A stretch of 64,000 nucleotides of DNA from Acidovorax sp. DW039 (GCF_037101375.1 NZ_AP029019.1:3820001-3884000); one strand, 5' to 3'. Shown: positions 44,427 to 54,927, numbered from the stretch's first letter. Translations and numbers: made by a program. The notes: generated from the sequence alone by a model not told the origin.

Positions 44427-45824
44427 ATGACTACACGTCCGTCGGGCAACTTACAGTCTGCCCCCTCCGCCGCTTCTGCGACCTCGGGCCCCTTTGCACA
44501 GCAGCAGCCCAAGCGGCCTGTCCCATTCTGGCACCGCCTCAACACCTTTTTTGCGTTTCCGCTGCAGTCCAAGCCGTTGATGTACAGCCTGCTGCTGGCC
44601 CTCTCCAGCCTACTGTTCAAGGCAATGGTCTTCCTGCCCGCACCGCTGGCCATCTTGGTGGTGGAAATCGGGGTGCTGCTGGCTGCCTCACGCTATGGCT
44701 TCAAGGTCACGGCCCTGGGTTCGCGCGGCATCTACAAGGCCGAGGACTACCCCCACGAGCTGGACCCGGACTGGAAGAACCTGCCCTGGAAGCTGTTTGG
44801 CATTGTGCTGGTGCAGTCGTTTGTGGTGGGCTGGATGCAGCGGCTGAGCCCTGGCCTGGGCCTGCTGGCTTGGCTGGCCATGTGCTTTTTGCTGCCGGCC
44901 ACGCAGATCGTGCTGGTGCAGACCTGCAGCTTTACGGAAACCGTCAACCCCCTGAATGCATGGAACGCGGTGCGCATCATCGGCTGGCCGTATGTGCTGC
45001 TGTGCGTGTTCCTGTTCCTGCTCAGCCAGGGCATGTTCCTTGCCATGGGCATGCTCATGCCGCTGTTCAAGGGCTGGATCCTGCTGCCGATTGGCAACTG
45101 GATCTTCATCTACTTCAGCTGGGTGATGGCCAGCCTGCTGGGCTACGCGATGTACCAGAACCACGAGGCTTTCGGCATCGACCTGCTGCCCGGTGGCGGA
45201 CTGGACGAGGACGATCAGGCTCCCATCGACCGCCGCACGCCCCGCCAGATTGAGCAGGACAACCTCGACGCCCAGGTGGCCGAGCGCATCACTGCGGGCG
45301 ACGTGGCGGGTGCCCTGGGCATTGCCTATGAAGAGCAACGCACCCGTGGCGAAGACGTGCCTGCGCAGCGCCGCTACCACCGCGTGCTGGCCCTGGCAGA
45401 GGGCAAGACGGCGACATTGCTGGACCATGCGCAGCGCTACATTCCGCTGCTGCTGCGGTCGGGCCAGAACACGGAGGCGGTCAAAGCCTTCCAGACCTGC
45501 CGCAGCAAGAATGCCGAGTTTGTGCTCCAGGACGCCACAGCCACGCTGAACCTGGCCAAGGCGGCGTGGAATTCCGCCGCAGATGCCTCGCTGGCGCTGG
45601 CCTTGCTGCAGGGTTTTGACCGCCGCTTCAAGGAGCATGAAACCATCCCCGCCGCCTACGAACTGGTGGCGCGCGTGCTGCTGCAGGGCATGCACCGGGC
45701 GGATATGGCCCTGCGGGTGCTGGCGACGCTGGAGTCTCGCTACCCGGAGAGCGAGGCCACCAAAGAGACGCGTTGGCTGTTGCGCAACCATGTGCCGCAG
45801 GCGCCTGGGGCGGGGCAGGCATAA
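44427..45824 (+). CDS. Membrane protein with C-terminal helical-repeat domain, unknown
   Basis: A 465-residue protein. After a Ser/Ala-rich N-terminus there are about five to six membrane helices between residues 50 and 255 (SLLLALSSLLFKAMVFL, VLLCVFLFLLSQGMFLAMG, WIFIYFSWVMASLLGYAM). From residue 275 the chain is soluble and helical with TPR-like spacing (ERITAGDVAGALGIAYEEQ, YIPLLLRSGQNTEAVKAFQ, ALALLQGFDRRFKEH, MALRVLATLESRYPES). I recognise no named family. It is divergent from the A2M gene and is followed by the 1-kb palindrome. Confidence 0.75.
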   Translation: MTTRPSGNLQSAPSAASATSGPFAQQQPKRPVPFWHRLNTFFAFPLQSKPLMYSLLLALSSLLFKAMVFLPAPLAILVVEIGVLLAASRYGFKVTALGSRGIYKAEDYPHELDPDWKNLPWKLFGIVLVQSFVVGWMQRLSPGLGLLAWLAMCFLLPATQIVLVQTCSFTETVNPLNAWNAVRIIGWPYVLLCVFLFLLSQGMFLAMGMLMPLFKGWILLPIGNWIFIYFSWVMASLLGYAMYQNHEAFGIDLLPGGGLDEDDQAPIDRRTPRQIEQDNLDAQVAERITAGDVAGALGIAYEEQRTRGEDVPAQRRYHRVLALAEGKTATLLDHAQRYIPLLLRSGQNTEAVKAFQTCRSKNAEFVLQDATATLNLAKAAWNSAADASLALALLQGFDRRFKEHETIPAAYELVARVLLQGMHRADMALRVLATLESRYPESEATKETRWLLRNHVPQAPGAGQA

Positions 45825-45847
45825 ATTTTTAGGTGAAATTGGGCTCT

Positions 45848-46830
45848 GGCGCTTATGGGGAAAGCGCAGGCAGCTATGAAATTGGTAGTGATTGCTTGGG
45901 TTCTTCTGCCCCGGTCATACCCCATCCGTTCGGGCTGAGCCTGTCGAAGCCGGGGCTTGCTGGCTGATCTTGTCGCATGCCTGTGCCTGGGACGGGAGCC
46001 GGGGAGTGCGCCCGGCGGCGCAGTAACTTTCTCTTGTCTCGCCAAGAGAAAGTCACCAAAGAGAAAGCGACCCCACTGTCTGCGTCCCCTGCGCTTCGCT
46101 ACGGGGCAACCTGCGGTGCTCGCGGGCGGGGTGCGCTGCGGAACTCGCTGCGCGCCTGCGGCGCTCCGCTCAAACAGCCGCAGCGAGTCAGTTCACGAAG
46201 CGCGTGTGTCCTTCGGCACACGCGCCACCCCGCCCGCTGCGCTCCTCGGCGCATACAGAGGGGATGGGGAGCCAAACAGCCACTCGGGCCATTGCTTCGC
46301 TCGGCCCGAATTCGCGGGCGCAAGCGCCGCGCGCTGGGCGCTGGGCGCCGGACGCAGCATTGGCAGGGTCGAGCGCAGCGACGACCCGAGTGGCTGTTTG
46401 GCTGTTCGCCCCCCTGCTGGCTGCGCCTGCGGCGGTGCGGTTGCGGGGTGAGCATGGGCGTCGAAGCGCCCATGCCTCGTCCTCTAGCTCGCCGGGGTTG
46501 TCCGAGCGGCGCTGCGCAGCAGCACAGCGAGTTCCACGGCGCACCCCGCAACCGGACCGCCGCAGGTCTGCCCCTTCGCAACGCGAAGGGGTCGCAGACT
46601 GGGGGTCGCCTTTTCTTTGGTGACTTTCTTTTGGCGAAGCAAAAGAAAGTTACTGCGCCGCCGGGCGCAATCCCCGGCTCCCGCCCTCAGCAAAGGCATG
46701 CCACCCCATCAACCCAAAAGCCCTGGCTTCGACAAGCTCAGCCCGAACGAATGGGGATATGACAGGGGCAGAAAAATCCAAGCAATCACTACCAATTTCA
46801 TAGCTGCCTGCGCTTGATCCATAAGCCCTA
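45848..46830. repeat. About 980-bp near-perfect palindrome (giant inverted repeat)
   Basis: The whole gap 45825-46838 is occupied by one symmetrical element centred near 46338. A perfect 37-bp pair lies at 45863-45899 and 46778-46814; a perfect 19-bp pair AGCCAAACAGCCACTCGGG at 46271-46289 and 46385-46403 shares the same centre. Between them, TTCGGGCTGAGC(C/T)TGTCGAAGCC, the GGCGGCGCAGTAACTTTC block and AGAAAGTCACCAAAGA blocks are mirrored with a few differences. The outer arms carry copies R5 and R6 of the short dispersed repeat. Frames predicted in it are repeat artefacts; I see no gene. It separates convergent genes. Confidence 0.85.
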
Positions 46831-46838
46831 AACCAAAC

Positions 46839-48314
46839 CTAAACCCCGCCCAACATCCGCAACGCAGGACTCGCAGGTGCCAACTGCTGCAACTGCACCC
46901 CAAAAGCCGCAGCCTGCTCACGCCTGCCTGCCTGGCACAACCCCGCCACCAACATGCCCAGCGTCTCACCCAGCTCAGGATGGGTCGGCGCTGTCTTGTG
47001 CAAGGCCAGAAACAACTTCTCTGCATCGCCCCATTGCTGCGCCCGCGCAAAGCGGCGCGACAGACGGGCCATGTCATCAGGCTGCAGACGCGCGCCGGGC
47101 TTGGCTTTTTCGAAATAGGTGCGGTAGCTGGTGTGCTGGAAATCCAGAGTGGCCGGGTCGTGGGCCTTGAGGCGGAAGATGCGGCGCGCAGCGCGGTGAA
47201 AGTCCTCCCCCTCAGGCCACAACGATGCCGTCTTGAACCATGCACTGAGCACCTGCGCATCTTGCGGACGCAGCTGGGCGGCGGCACGCCACTGGCCCAG
47301 GGCCTGCTCAAACTTCATGGCCTGGGCCAGGCGCTGGGCGTTGGCCACATGGGTGTCAAAGCCATCGTCTTCCTCTGCGGCATCGCTGGCAGCGGGCACT
47401 TCCAGCGGCTTGCTGCGCACGGCCATGGCCAGGGCCATGAGCGCGGCCCCGGTCAGCAACCCGCCCAGGTGGGCCATGTAGGCCACGCCGCGCCCACTGA
47501 ACCAGTGCTGCAGCAGCTCGTTGGCAATCCACGCAGGCAGTAGCAGCAAGGCGGGGGCCGTGACGTAGTTGAAGTAGAAAAAGAGCTGGTAGAAGAAACG
47601 CACACGCCGCAAGCGGTACATGACCGCATACATGCCCATGAGCGCCGACACTGCGCCCGAGGCACCCAGGCCGTAGCTGCCCATGCCTGCGTACGCCCAG
47701 GCCGACAGGGCCGAGCCGCCCAGCCCGCCCAGCAGGTAGAAGGCCAGATAGGTGGTGCGGCCCAGCGCCAGTTCTACCGAGAAGCCGAACAGAAAGAGGA
47801 ACAGCATGTTGCCCAGCAGATGCCCCGTGCTGCCATGCAAGAAGGTCGCCGTGAGCCAGGTGATGGGGCGAAACTCCGCCTCCTTGCCATAGTCCATGGC
47901 CCAGTGGCGTGTGAACGGGGCTGGCAGCTTGGCCTCGTATTCAGTGCGTGCGCTCTTCCATGCTGCGTACTGCGGGTCGCTCTCGCGCACCTCCAGCCCG
48001 GAACGCAGGCGCTGCTGAAAGGTGTCCTCCTGCTCCATCCAGCGCAGCAGCGTGCGGTAGCTGCCCGCCTTTTGCAGGCGCAAGGCCTGCCGCAGCTGCT
48101 TGTCTCCTGTGGATTCCAGCCACGCCACAAAGCGCGGCACCTCCAGCGAGGGCAACACGCTAGCCACGTAGTAGGTGGCCGCAACATCGCGGGCCTTTTC
48201 CTCGGTGCGCTGCGGCCCCCAGAACACGGCCATGTTGATGAGGATGAGCAGCACCGTCATCCAGGGCGGGTTGCGCCAGGTGGGGCGGTTTTCCAGGGGA
48301 ATGGCGTAGAACAT
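46839..48314 (-). CDS. Rhomboid-family intramembrane serine protease with TPR-like tail
   Basis: A 491-residue protein. A first helix (about 18-34) is followed by a long soluble loop, then the rhomboid core: FLHGSTGHLLGNMLFLFLFG (HxxxxxHxxxN), the catalytic serine in GLGASGAVSALMG (Ser219) and the catalytic histidine in MAHLGGLLTG (His282). From about residue 325 a soluble helical tail has TPR-like repeats (ALGQWRAAAQLRPQDAQVL, WGDAEKLFLALHKTAPTHP, REQAAAFGVQLQQLAPASP). The dyad is intact, so proteolytic activity is expected. Substrates unknown. Confidence 0.9.
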   Translation of the reverse strand: MFYAIPLENRPTWRNPPWMTVLLILINMAVFWGPQRTEEKARDVAATYYVASVLPSLEVPRFVAWLESTGDKQLRQALRLQKAGSYRTLLRWMEQEDTFQQRLRSGLEVRESDPQYAAWKSARTEYEAKLPAPFTRHWAMDYGKEAEFRPITWLTATFLHGSTGHLLGNMLFLFLFGFSVELALGRTTYLAFYLLGGLGGSALSAWAYAGMGSYGLGASGAVSALMGMYAVMYRLRRVRFFYQLFFYFNYVTAPALLLLPAWIANELLQHWFSGRGVAYMAHLGGLLTGAALMALAMAVRSKPLEVPAASDAAEEDDGFDTHVANAQRLAQAMKFEQALGQWRAAAQLRPQDAQVLSAWFKTASLWPEGEDFHRAARRIFRLKAHDPATLDFQHTSYRTYFEKAKPGARLQPDDMARLSRRFARAQQWGDAEKLFLALHKTAPTHPELGETLGMLVAGLCQAGRREQAAAFGVQLQQLAPASPALRMLGGV

Positions 48315-48338
48315 GCCGCCATTCTCACCCGGCCACAG

Positions 48339-49820
48339 TCAAGTAGCGTGGGATGTCGCTGCGGCAGCGAAGGACCCCGAGGAATCAAAAGGCTCGGCCA
48401 GGCAGGCCACCCCTTTGCCGTTGCGCTTGCTGGTGTACAGGGCGCGGTCTGCCCGGTCGATCAGCGAGGTCAACGGCTCGTCGGGATCCCCCTGGAACAT
48501 GGCCACGCCAATGCTGGCACTGGCCAGCACATACTGCCCATCGTCCAGGCCGATGGGGGCCACCAGCGCGAGCAGCACTTTCTCGGCGACCTCCATGGCA
48601 GCTTGCGAAGAAGCCACCGCGTTGAGCACCAGGGCAAACTCGTCGCCCCCCAGGCGGGCGGCCGTGTCGTTGGCGCGGGCCAGGCCCGCCAGGCGCTGGG
48701 CCACGCGTTCCAGCACCTGGTCGCCACTGCGGTGCCCCAGGCTGTCGTTGATCTCTTTGAACCCGTCCAGGTCAATCAGCAGCAGCGCACCGGCACGGCG
48801 GTCACGCTGCGCCGTCAGCACGGCTTGTGAGAGGCGGTCGTCAAACAAGCGCCGGTTGGGCAGGCCGGTCAGCCGGTCATGGCTGGCCAGGGCCAGCACC
48901 TGCTGGTGGGCACGCACCAGCCGGGCACTGAGCAACCCCAGCAACAGCGCAAAGGCGTAGGCCAGCATGATGACCAACGCGGGAGCCCGGCCAGCAGCGC
49001 TCCACCCACCTGCAGGTACGGCACCCAAGGTCCAGCTGCCGCCGCCCGGCAAGGGCACATCCAGCGTGACGGGGTTGTGCTCAAACACCTGGGGGGAGCC
49101 CAGAAAGACCGCCCCCTTGTCACCCATGGCATCGAGCCCGCGGGCGGCAATCTGGAATCCCATCTGCTCGGTGGTCAGCCCGGCGTCGGCAAACAAGGTG
49201 TCTGCGTTGACGGCCAACGAGACGATGCCCCAGTACCGAGGCTCCGGGACGGACTGCGCCCCTGTAGAGGCCTTGCGGGCCGATGACTCAGCCACCAGAA
49301 ACACCGGAGTGCGGCTCACGATACCCAAACCGCCTTGCACCAAGGGAATGGGCCCCGCCACGACCGTCCGCCGCGTCTGGATGGCCCGCTCTACGGCACC
49401 GCGCTGCTGGGGGTTGTCCATGTAGCGCAGGCCCAGCGCCCGCTCATTGCCCAGGCGCGGGTAGACATCGCTGATCACGTTGTCTGGGGCCAGGGCCAGG
49501 TTGCGGATATTGCGCTGGTGCTCCAGCAAGCGCCCCACGACCGTTGCAAACAGTTCCGGTGCCATCCCGCCCTGGGCGGCAATGAACGCCGCCACGGTTT
49601 CAGGCACCGACAGGGTGCTTTGCAACTGGCGATCCAGCCGGTCCCTGATCTGTAGCAACTGCGCTTGCGCCTGAGCAGCAATCTCGGTTTGTGCTTTGGT
49701 GTGGGAGATATCCATCACCAGCCACGCCAGCGCAGCGGCCAGCGCTGCACTGCACAGGCCTGCGCACAGCGGTAGAAGGCGGTGCTGTATCCAGTTGGCG
49801 GGCAGACGGTGCGAGGGCAT
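48339..49820 (-). CDS. CHASE-domain membrane diguanylate cyclase
   Basis: A 493-residue protein: TM1 (about 14-36), periplasmic CHASE domain (about 60-280, with DVYPRLGNERALGLRYMDNP and GPIPLVQGGLGIVSRTPVF), TM2 (about 288-312), then GGDEF with HDRLTGLPNRRLFDDRLS and active GGDEF. An RAND inhibition site is five residues upstream. The ATG at 49820 gives a normal N-terminus; a longer open frame runs into the adjoining repeat and is not credible. It lies 25 nt upstream of the rhomboid start on the same strand (possible operon). Confidence 0.92.
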   Translation of the reverse strand: MPSHRLPANWIQHRLLPLCAGLCSAALAAALAWLVMDISHTKAQTEIAAQAQAQLLQIRDRLDRQLQSTLSVPETVAAFIAAQGGMAPELFATVVGRLLEHQRNIRNLALAPDNVISDVYPRLGNERALGLRYMDNPQQRGAVERAIQTRRTVVAGPIPLVQGGLGIVSRTPVFLVAESSARKASTGAQSVPEPRYWGIVSLAVNADTLFADAGLTTEQMGFQIAARGLDAMGDKGAVFLGSPQVFEHNPVTLDVPLPGGGSWTLGAVPAGGWSAAGRAPALVIMLAYAFALLLGLLSARLVRAHQQVLALASHDRLTGLPNRRLFDDRLSQAVLTAQRDRRAGALLLIDLDGFKEINDSLGHRSGDQVLERVAQRLAGLARANDTAARLGGDEFALVLNAVASSQAAMEVAEKVLLALVAPIGLDDGQYVLASASIGVAMFQGDPDEPLTSLIDRADRALYTSKRNGKGVACLAEPFDSSGSFAAAATSHAT

Positions 49821-49839
49821 GTGAACTGAACGTGTACTA

Positions 49840-50126
49840 AGAACCTGTTCACAGTCTTTTTGGAGTTGCACAAGTGTCTTGCCGGGCGCCCGGCTAGGGG
49901 ATGGGCTGCTAGGCGCAGCGCTTGCCAATAGCCCGTCGTGCTATTGGCAAGCGCTGCAACAACGCAGACCGCCCGGCAAGCCACTTGCCCGAAGGGTTGG
50001 AGTGAAATCGGGCGATTGGACGCCCCGGCTGCTTGCATGGGCACCAGCCCATGCGGCGCACCCGAAGCATCCACTCATCCCGATTGCACTCCAATGCAAT
50101 CTCCCAAAAGACTGTGAACAGGTTCT
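49840..50126. repeat. 287-bp nested palindromic element
   Basis: The ends 49840-49860 and 50106-50126 are a perfect 21-bp inverted repeat beginning AGAACCTGTTCACAGTC. Inside, a perfect 18-bp hairpin GCAGCGCTTGCCAATAGC (49915-49932) pairs with 49940-49957 around a 7-nt loop, and TGCCGGGCG/CGCCCGGCA pair around that. A GCATGGGC/GCCCATGC pair is near 50036. No open frame of note is within it. The structure suggests a non-autonomous mobile element or a large structured RNA. It lies upstream of the CHASE-GGDEF gene and downstream of the Bug-protein terminator. Confidence 0.8.
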
Positions 50127-50176
50127 GAACGCATTCCAGCACGAATACCCGCATGTCGCCAACAAAAAACGCGCAC

Positions 50177-50205
50177 AAAAAAGCCCACTGCGATGGGCAG
50201 TGGGC
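50177..50205 (-). terminator. Rho-independent terminator of the Bug-protein gene
   Basis: Read on the minus strand: GCCCACTGC, CCATC loop, GCAGTGGGC, then TTTTTTG. A 9-bp perfect stem with a U-tract 70 nt after the stop of the binding-protein gene at 50275. Confidence 0.9.
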
Positions 50206-50274
50206 CGAAAGGGGAAAACAAGTCAGGGTGGGGTCAATGCGCTCCGCAGGGGCATCCCTGATCGCAGCAGGCAC

Positions 50275-51273
50275 TCACTGCGCGACAAACCCGCTGTTCT
50301 TGATGATGCGAGTCCACGCCTGGGTGTAGGCGTTTTGGCGGTTGGTGAGCTGTTGGGGTGTCATGTAACCCACGGTGAGCCCCATGGTGGTGAGCTGGCT
50401 GTGCACATCGGGCATGGCCACCACCTTGGCCAGGGCGTTAGAGAAATCAACAACAAACTTCTGGGGCGTGCCCACTGGGGCGTAGATGCCGTAGTAAGGC
50501 AGGTCCTCAAAACCCTTGAGGCCCAGTTCATCAAACGTAGGCACATCCGGCATGGCGGCCTGGCGCTTGGTGCCCAGCACCGCCACCACATGCACTTTGC
50601 CCGCCTTGTGGTTCTCGATGAAATCCTGCACCGAGGCCACGCCGGCAGCAATCTGGTTGCCCAGCATGTCCGCCATCATGGGAGCACTGCCGCGGTAAGG
50701 GGCTGAAACGAGGTCGATCTGATACTTCTCGGCCACCAGCTTGACCAGGAACTCGGGCGTAGATGCCGGGGCGGGAATGCCCACAGCACCCTTGCCCTTG
50801 CCTTGCGACTTGACCCATGCCACGTAGTCGCCAAAGCTCTTGGCAGGCGTGCCACCTGACACCGCAAAGGCGTTGACGAAGGTGGCAAAGCCCCCCACGG
50901 AGACAAAGTCATGCACCGGGTCGTACCCCGGGTTCTTCACCACCTGGGGCAGGATGGAGATGGTGTGGTCATGCGACAGGAACAGCGTGTGACCATCGGC
51001 AGGAGCGGCCTTGAGCGCCTGAGCAGCAATCTGGCCCCCGGCGCCAGGGCGGTTGTCCACCACCACGGGCATGCCCAGTTCGTCCTTGAGCTTTTCAGAC
51101 AGCAGACGTGCAATCGCATCAGTGCCCCCGCCCGGAGGGAAACCCACCAGGATACGCACCGGCTTGGCAGACTGGGCCATGGCCAAGCCCATCGTCAAAG
51201 CCGCGCCCACCACAGCCGTGGTGCGCAAAGCCCGCAGCACCAGGCCACGGCGTGAGAAGAAAGAGGTTGTCAT
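50275..51273 (-). CDS. Bug-family (TctC) periplasmic solute-binding protein
   Basis: A 332-residue protein with a signal peptide containing SRRGLVLRAL and cleavage near AMAQ. The mature part is the Bug/TctC type: VRILVGFPPGGGTDAIARLLSEKL, VVVDNRPGAGGQIAAQALK, GYDPVHDFVSVG, SAPYRGSAPMMADML, DVPTFDELGLKGFE and YAPVGTPQKFV. Such proteins are very numerous in Burkholderiales and bind carboxylates. No TctAB membrane partner is nearby. It lies 76 nt after argH on the same strand. Confidence 0.92.
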   Translation of the reverse strand: MTTSFFSRRGLVLRALRTTAVVGAALTMGLAMAQSAKPVRILVGFPPGGGTDAIARLLSEKLKDELGMPVVVDNRPGAGGQIAAQALKAAPADGHTLFLSHDHTISILPQVVKNPGYDPVHDFVSVGGFATFVNAFAVSGGTPAKSFGDYVAWVKSQGKGKGAVGIPAPASTPEFLVKLVAEKYQIDLVSAPYRGSAPMMADMLGNQIAAGVASVQDFIENHKAGKVHVVAVLGTKRQAAMPDVPTFDELGLKGFEDLPYYGIYAPVGTPQKFVVDFSNALAKVVAMPDVHSQLTTMGLTVGYMTPQQLTNRQNAYTQAWTRIIKNSGFVAQ

Positions 51274-51349
51274 GCGAGGGCTCCAGCAATGATGGGCAAT
51301 GTGGCAAAAACGGGGCGGTGGGCAGCGCGGTGGTGGCGATCAGGACCGA

Positions 51350-52819
<1,470 letters not shown>

Positions 52820-52870
52820 GGGAGGGCAATAATTGGATGGTTCAGACACCCGGACCGTCCGGATGCCGCA

Positions 52871-54112
52871 ATGCAAAACACCCAAATTTTATCGACGCTG
52901 CCCCCGGAGTCCGGACAAGCCCCCCGGCAAGCCCCTCGCGCGCAGGTGCCCAGAGGCTCTGCAACGCCCACGGGCCGCGCCTTGGTGTTCGATGCATGCC
53001 AGCTGGGTGTGGTACTGCGTGCGGTGCTATTTGTGGAGACCGTGGTCGCGGTGGGTGTCATGTTTGGGGTCTCCAGCGCGTACGAGTGGCTGGCCAATGT
53101 GGCCCTGCTCACGGGCGGCGCGCTGCCCGCCACCCTGGCATGGCTGGGCACGGCCTGCAGCCTCAAGCGCTTTCTGCAGCGCCTGAGCACCGCACAGCAA
53201 TATGCGGCAGGTGTGGCCTTGGGCGCGCTGGCCGGTGCCTACGCTTGCGCGATGCTCAAGCTGGCAGGGGTGGCGCCCCCCTCCCCACCCTGGCTGGCCA
53301 GCGCAGCCAGTGGGGCGCTGCTATCGGCCATGCTGGTCACCGCACTGGTGCTGAGGGCCCGGGGCCGCACCCCTGCTGCCACGACGGCGCGGCTCACGGA
53401 ACTGCAATCGCGTATCCGCCCGCACTTTCTGTTCAACACCCTCAACAGCGCCATTGCGCTGGTGCGCGCCGAGCCCGCCAAGGCAGAGTCGCTGCTGGAA
53501 GACCTGAGCGATCTGTTCAGGCACGCACTCATCGAGCAAGGTGAATCGGTCACGCTGGCAGAAGAAATCACGCTGGCTCAGCGCTACCTGGCGATTGAAG
53601 AGGTGCGCTTTGGCCACCGCCTGCAGGTGCAGTGGAGCCTGGACCCCCGCACCGACGCGGCACGCCTGCCACCGCTGTTGCTGCAGCCGCTGGTGGAGAA
53701 CGCCGTCAAGCACGGCGTGGAGCCCAGCCCGCGCGGCGGCAAGCTGCGGGTGCTGACCGAGCTGCGCGGCAGCCGCGTGGTGGTGCGCATTACCAACACA
53801 TTGCCGCCCTCCCACATCAAAAACGACGGAGCCCCGCGCGGCCATGGCATTGCGCTGGCCAACGTGCGTGCTCGTCTGGCCTTGCTGCACGATGTGCAGG
53901 GAGAATTCACGGCCGGTGTGCGCGATGGTCTGTACCAGGTACGCATCACGCTGCCGGTGGACAGTCAGGTCCGCAAAGCCCAGAAAGCCCAAAAGGCTGC
54001 TCAGTCGGCTGGCAGAGCCGCACCAACTCGCAACGTAGAACGCCGCAAAGCGGCAGTGCCCCCCCCAGCGGTTGCCACAGAAACCGCCACCCCACCCCCA
54101 CCCGCGCCATGA
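52871..54112 (+). CDS. LytS/AlgZ-type sensor histidine kinase
   Basis: A 413-residue kinase with about four membrane helices (residues 50-165) and a His_kinase domain of the LytS/AlgZ type: [20 protein letters not shown] with His185, [29 protein letters not shown] (N-box) and a [14 protein letters not shown]-box. An Ala/Pro/Lys-rich tail of about 45 residues after the ATPase domain is unusual. The gene overlaps the LytTR regulator by 4 nt. argH/algZ/algR order matches Pseudomonas; the regulated process here is unknown. Confidence 0.9.
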   Translation: MQNTQILSTLPPESGQAPRQAPRAQVPRGSATPTGRALVFDACQLGVVLRAVLFVETVVAVGVMFGVSSAYEWLANVALLTGGALPATLAWLGTACSLKRFLQRLSTAQQYAAGVALGALAGAYACAMLKLAGVAPPSPPWLASAASGALLSAMLVTALVLRARGRTPAATTARLTELQSRIRPHFLFNTLNSAIALVRAEPAKAESLLEDLSDLFRHALIEQGESVTLAEEITLAQRYLAIEEVRFGHRLQVQWSLDPRTDAARLPPLLLQPLVENAVKHGVEPSPRGGKLRVLTELRGSRVVVRITNTLPPSHIKNDGAPRGHGIALANVRARLALLHDVQGEFTAGVRDGLYQVRITLPVDSQVRKAQKAQKAAQSAGRAAPTRNVERRKAAVPPPAVATETATPPPPAP

Positions 54113-54858
54113 ACATACTGATCGTTGACGACGAACCCCTGGCACGCAGCCGTCTTCGCACCCTGCTGGCCGACTGTGCCGACACTCTGCGCACGACGGT
54201 GGCAGAGGCCAGCAATACCGGCGAGGCGATGCAACTGCTGGGTGCCACCGGAGGCCGGGGCTTTGATGTCGCCCTGGTGGACATCCACATGCCGGGGCAG
54301 GATGGGCTGTGTTTGGCCCATGCCATCCAGCAACTGCCGCAGCCCCCTGCTGTGGTGTTTGTGACGGCGCACGCAGACCATGCGGTGAGCGCCTTTGAGC
54401 TCGACGCGGTGGACTACCTCACCAAGCCCGTGCGGCGCGAGCGGCTGCAACAGGCCTTGGCCAAGGTGCAGCGGCTGCAGCGCCCAGCAGTGCCCCCCAC
54501 CATTCCCTCGCTGCCCGAAGGCGAGACCCTGCTGATCCAGGACCGGGGCCGTACCGAGCGGGTTGCTCTGGCGGAGGTGCTGTACTTCAAGGCAGAGCAA
54601 AAGTACGTCACTGTGCGCACAGCCACCCGCAGCTTCATCATGGATGGCTCACTGAGTGATCTGGAATCCCGCTACGGCGAGCGGTTCTTGCGTATCCACC
54701 GCAATGCCCTGGTAGCGCGACGCGCGCTGCGGGCCCTGGAGAAGCACTACGACCCCGAAGAGGGAGAAGGCTGGGCTGTGCGCCTGCAAGGTTCCACCGA
54801 GGTGCTCTCCGTGTCGCGCAGGCAAGTGGCCGCCGTGCGCGAAGAACTCGCCCGATAG
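54109..54858 (+). CDS. LytTR response regulator, AlgR-like
   Basis: A 249-residue regulator: a receiver ([16 protein letters not shown], phospho-acceptor Asp58 in ALVDIHMPG, VTAHADHAVSAFELDAVDYLTKPV) and a C-terminal LytTR DNA-binding domain (residues about 145-245; VALAEVLYFKAEQKYVTVRT, SLSDLESRYGERFLRIHRNALV). It is the partner of the overlapping kinase. The hemC gene that usually follows algR in Pseudomonas is absent; DUF2946 and a TonB receptor follow instead. Confidence 0.92.
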   Translation: MNILIVDDEPLARSRLRTLLADCADTLRTTVAEASNTGEAMQLLGATGGRGFDVALVDIHMPGQDGLCLAHAIQQLPQPPAVVFVTAHADHAVSAFELDAVDYLTKPVRRERLQQALAKVQRLQRPAVPPTIPSLPEGETLLIQDRGRTERVALAEVLYFKAEQKYVTVRTATRSFIMDGSLSDLESRYGERFLRIHRNALVARRALRALEKHYDPEEGEGWAVRLQGSTEVLSVSRRQVAAVREELAR

Positions 54859-54927
54859 GCACCGCAACCCGCCACATCGCTGCGCCAGCGCAAGATGGCG
54901 CACCCATCGCCCGGCATAATCCCCATC

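Noticed and set aside
45957-46762. Several open frames of 100-260 codons in the 46-kb gap
   Set aside because: They fall entirely inside the 1-kb palindrome, occur in mirrored pairs on both strands and show no protein family; repeat artefacts.
49821-49928. Upstream extension of the CHASE-GGDEF gene to 49928
   Set aside because: The extra residues are encoded by the 287-bp repeat end; the ATG at 49820 gives a normal cytoplasmic start before TM1.
49840-50126. CRISPR or integron attC interpretation of the nested repeat
   Set aside because: No regularly spaced direct repeats and no cas genes or integrase; the structure is one nested palindrome, not an array.
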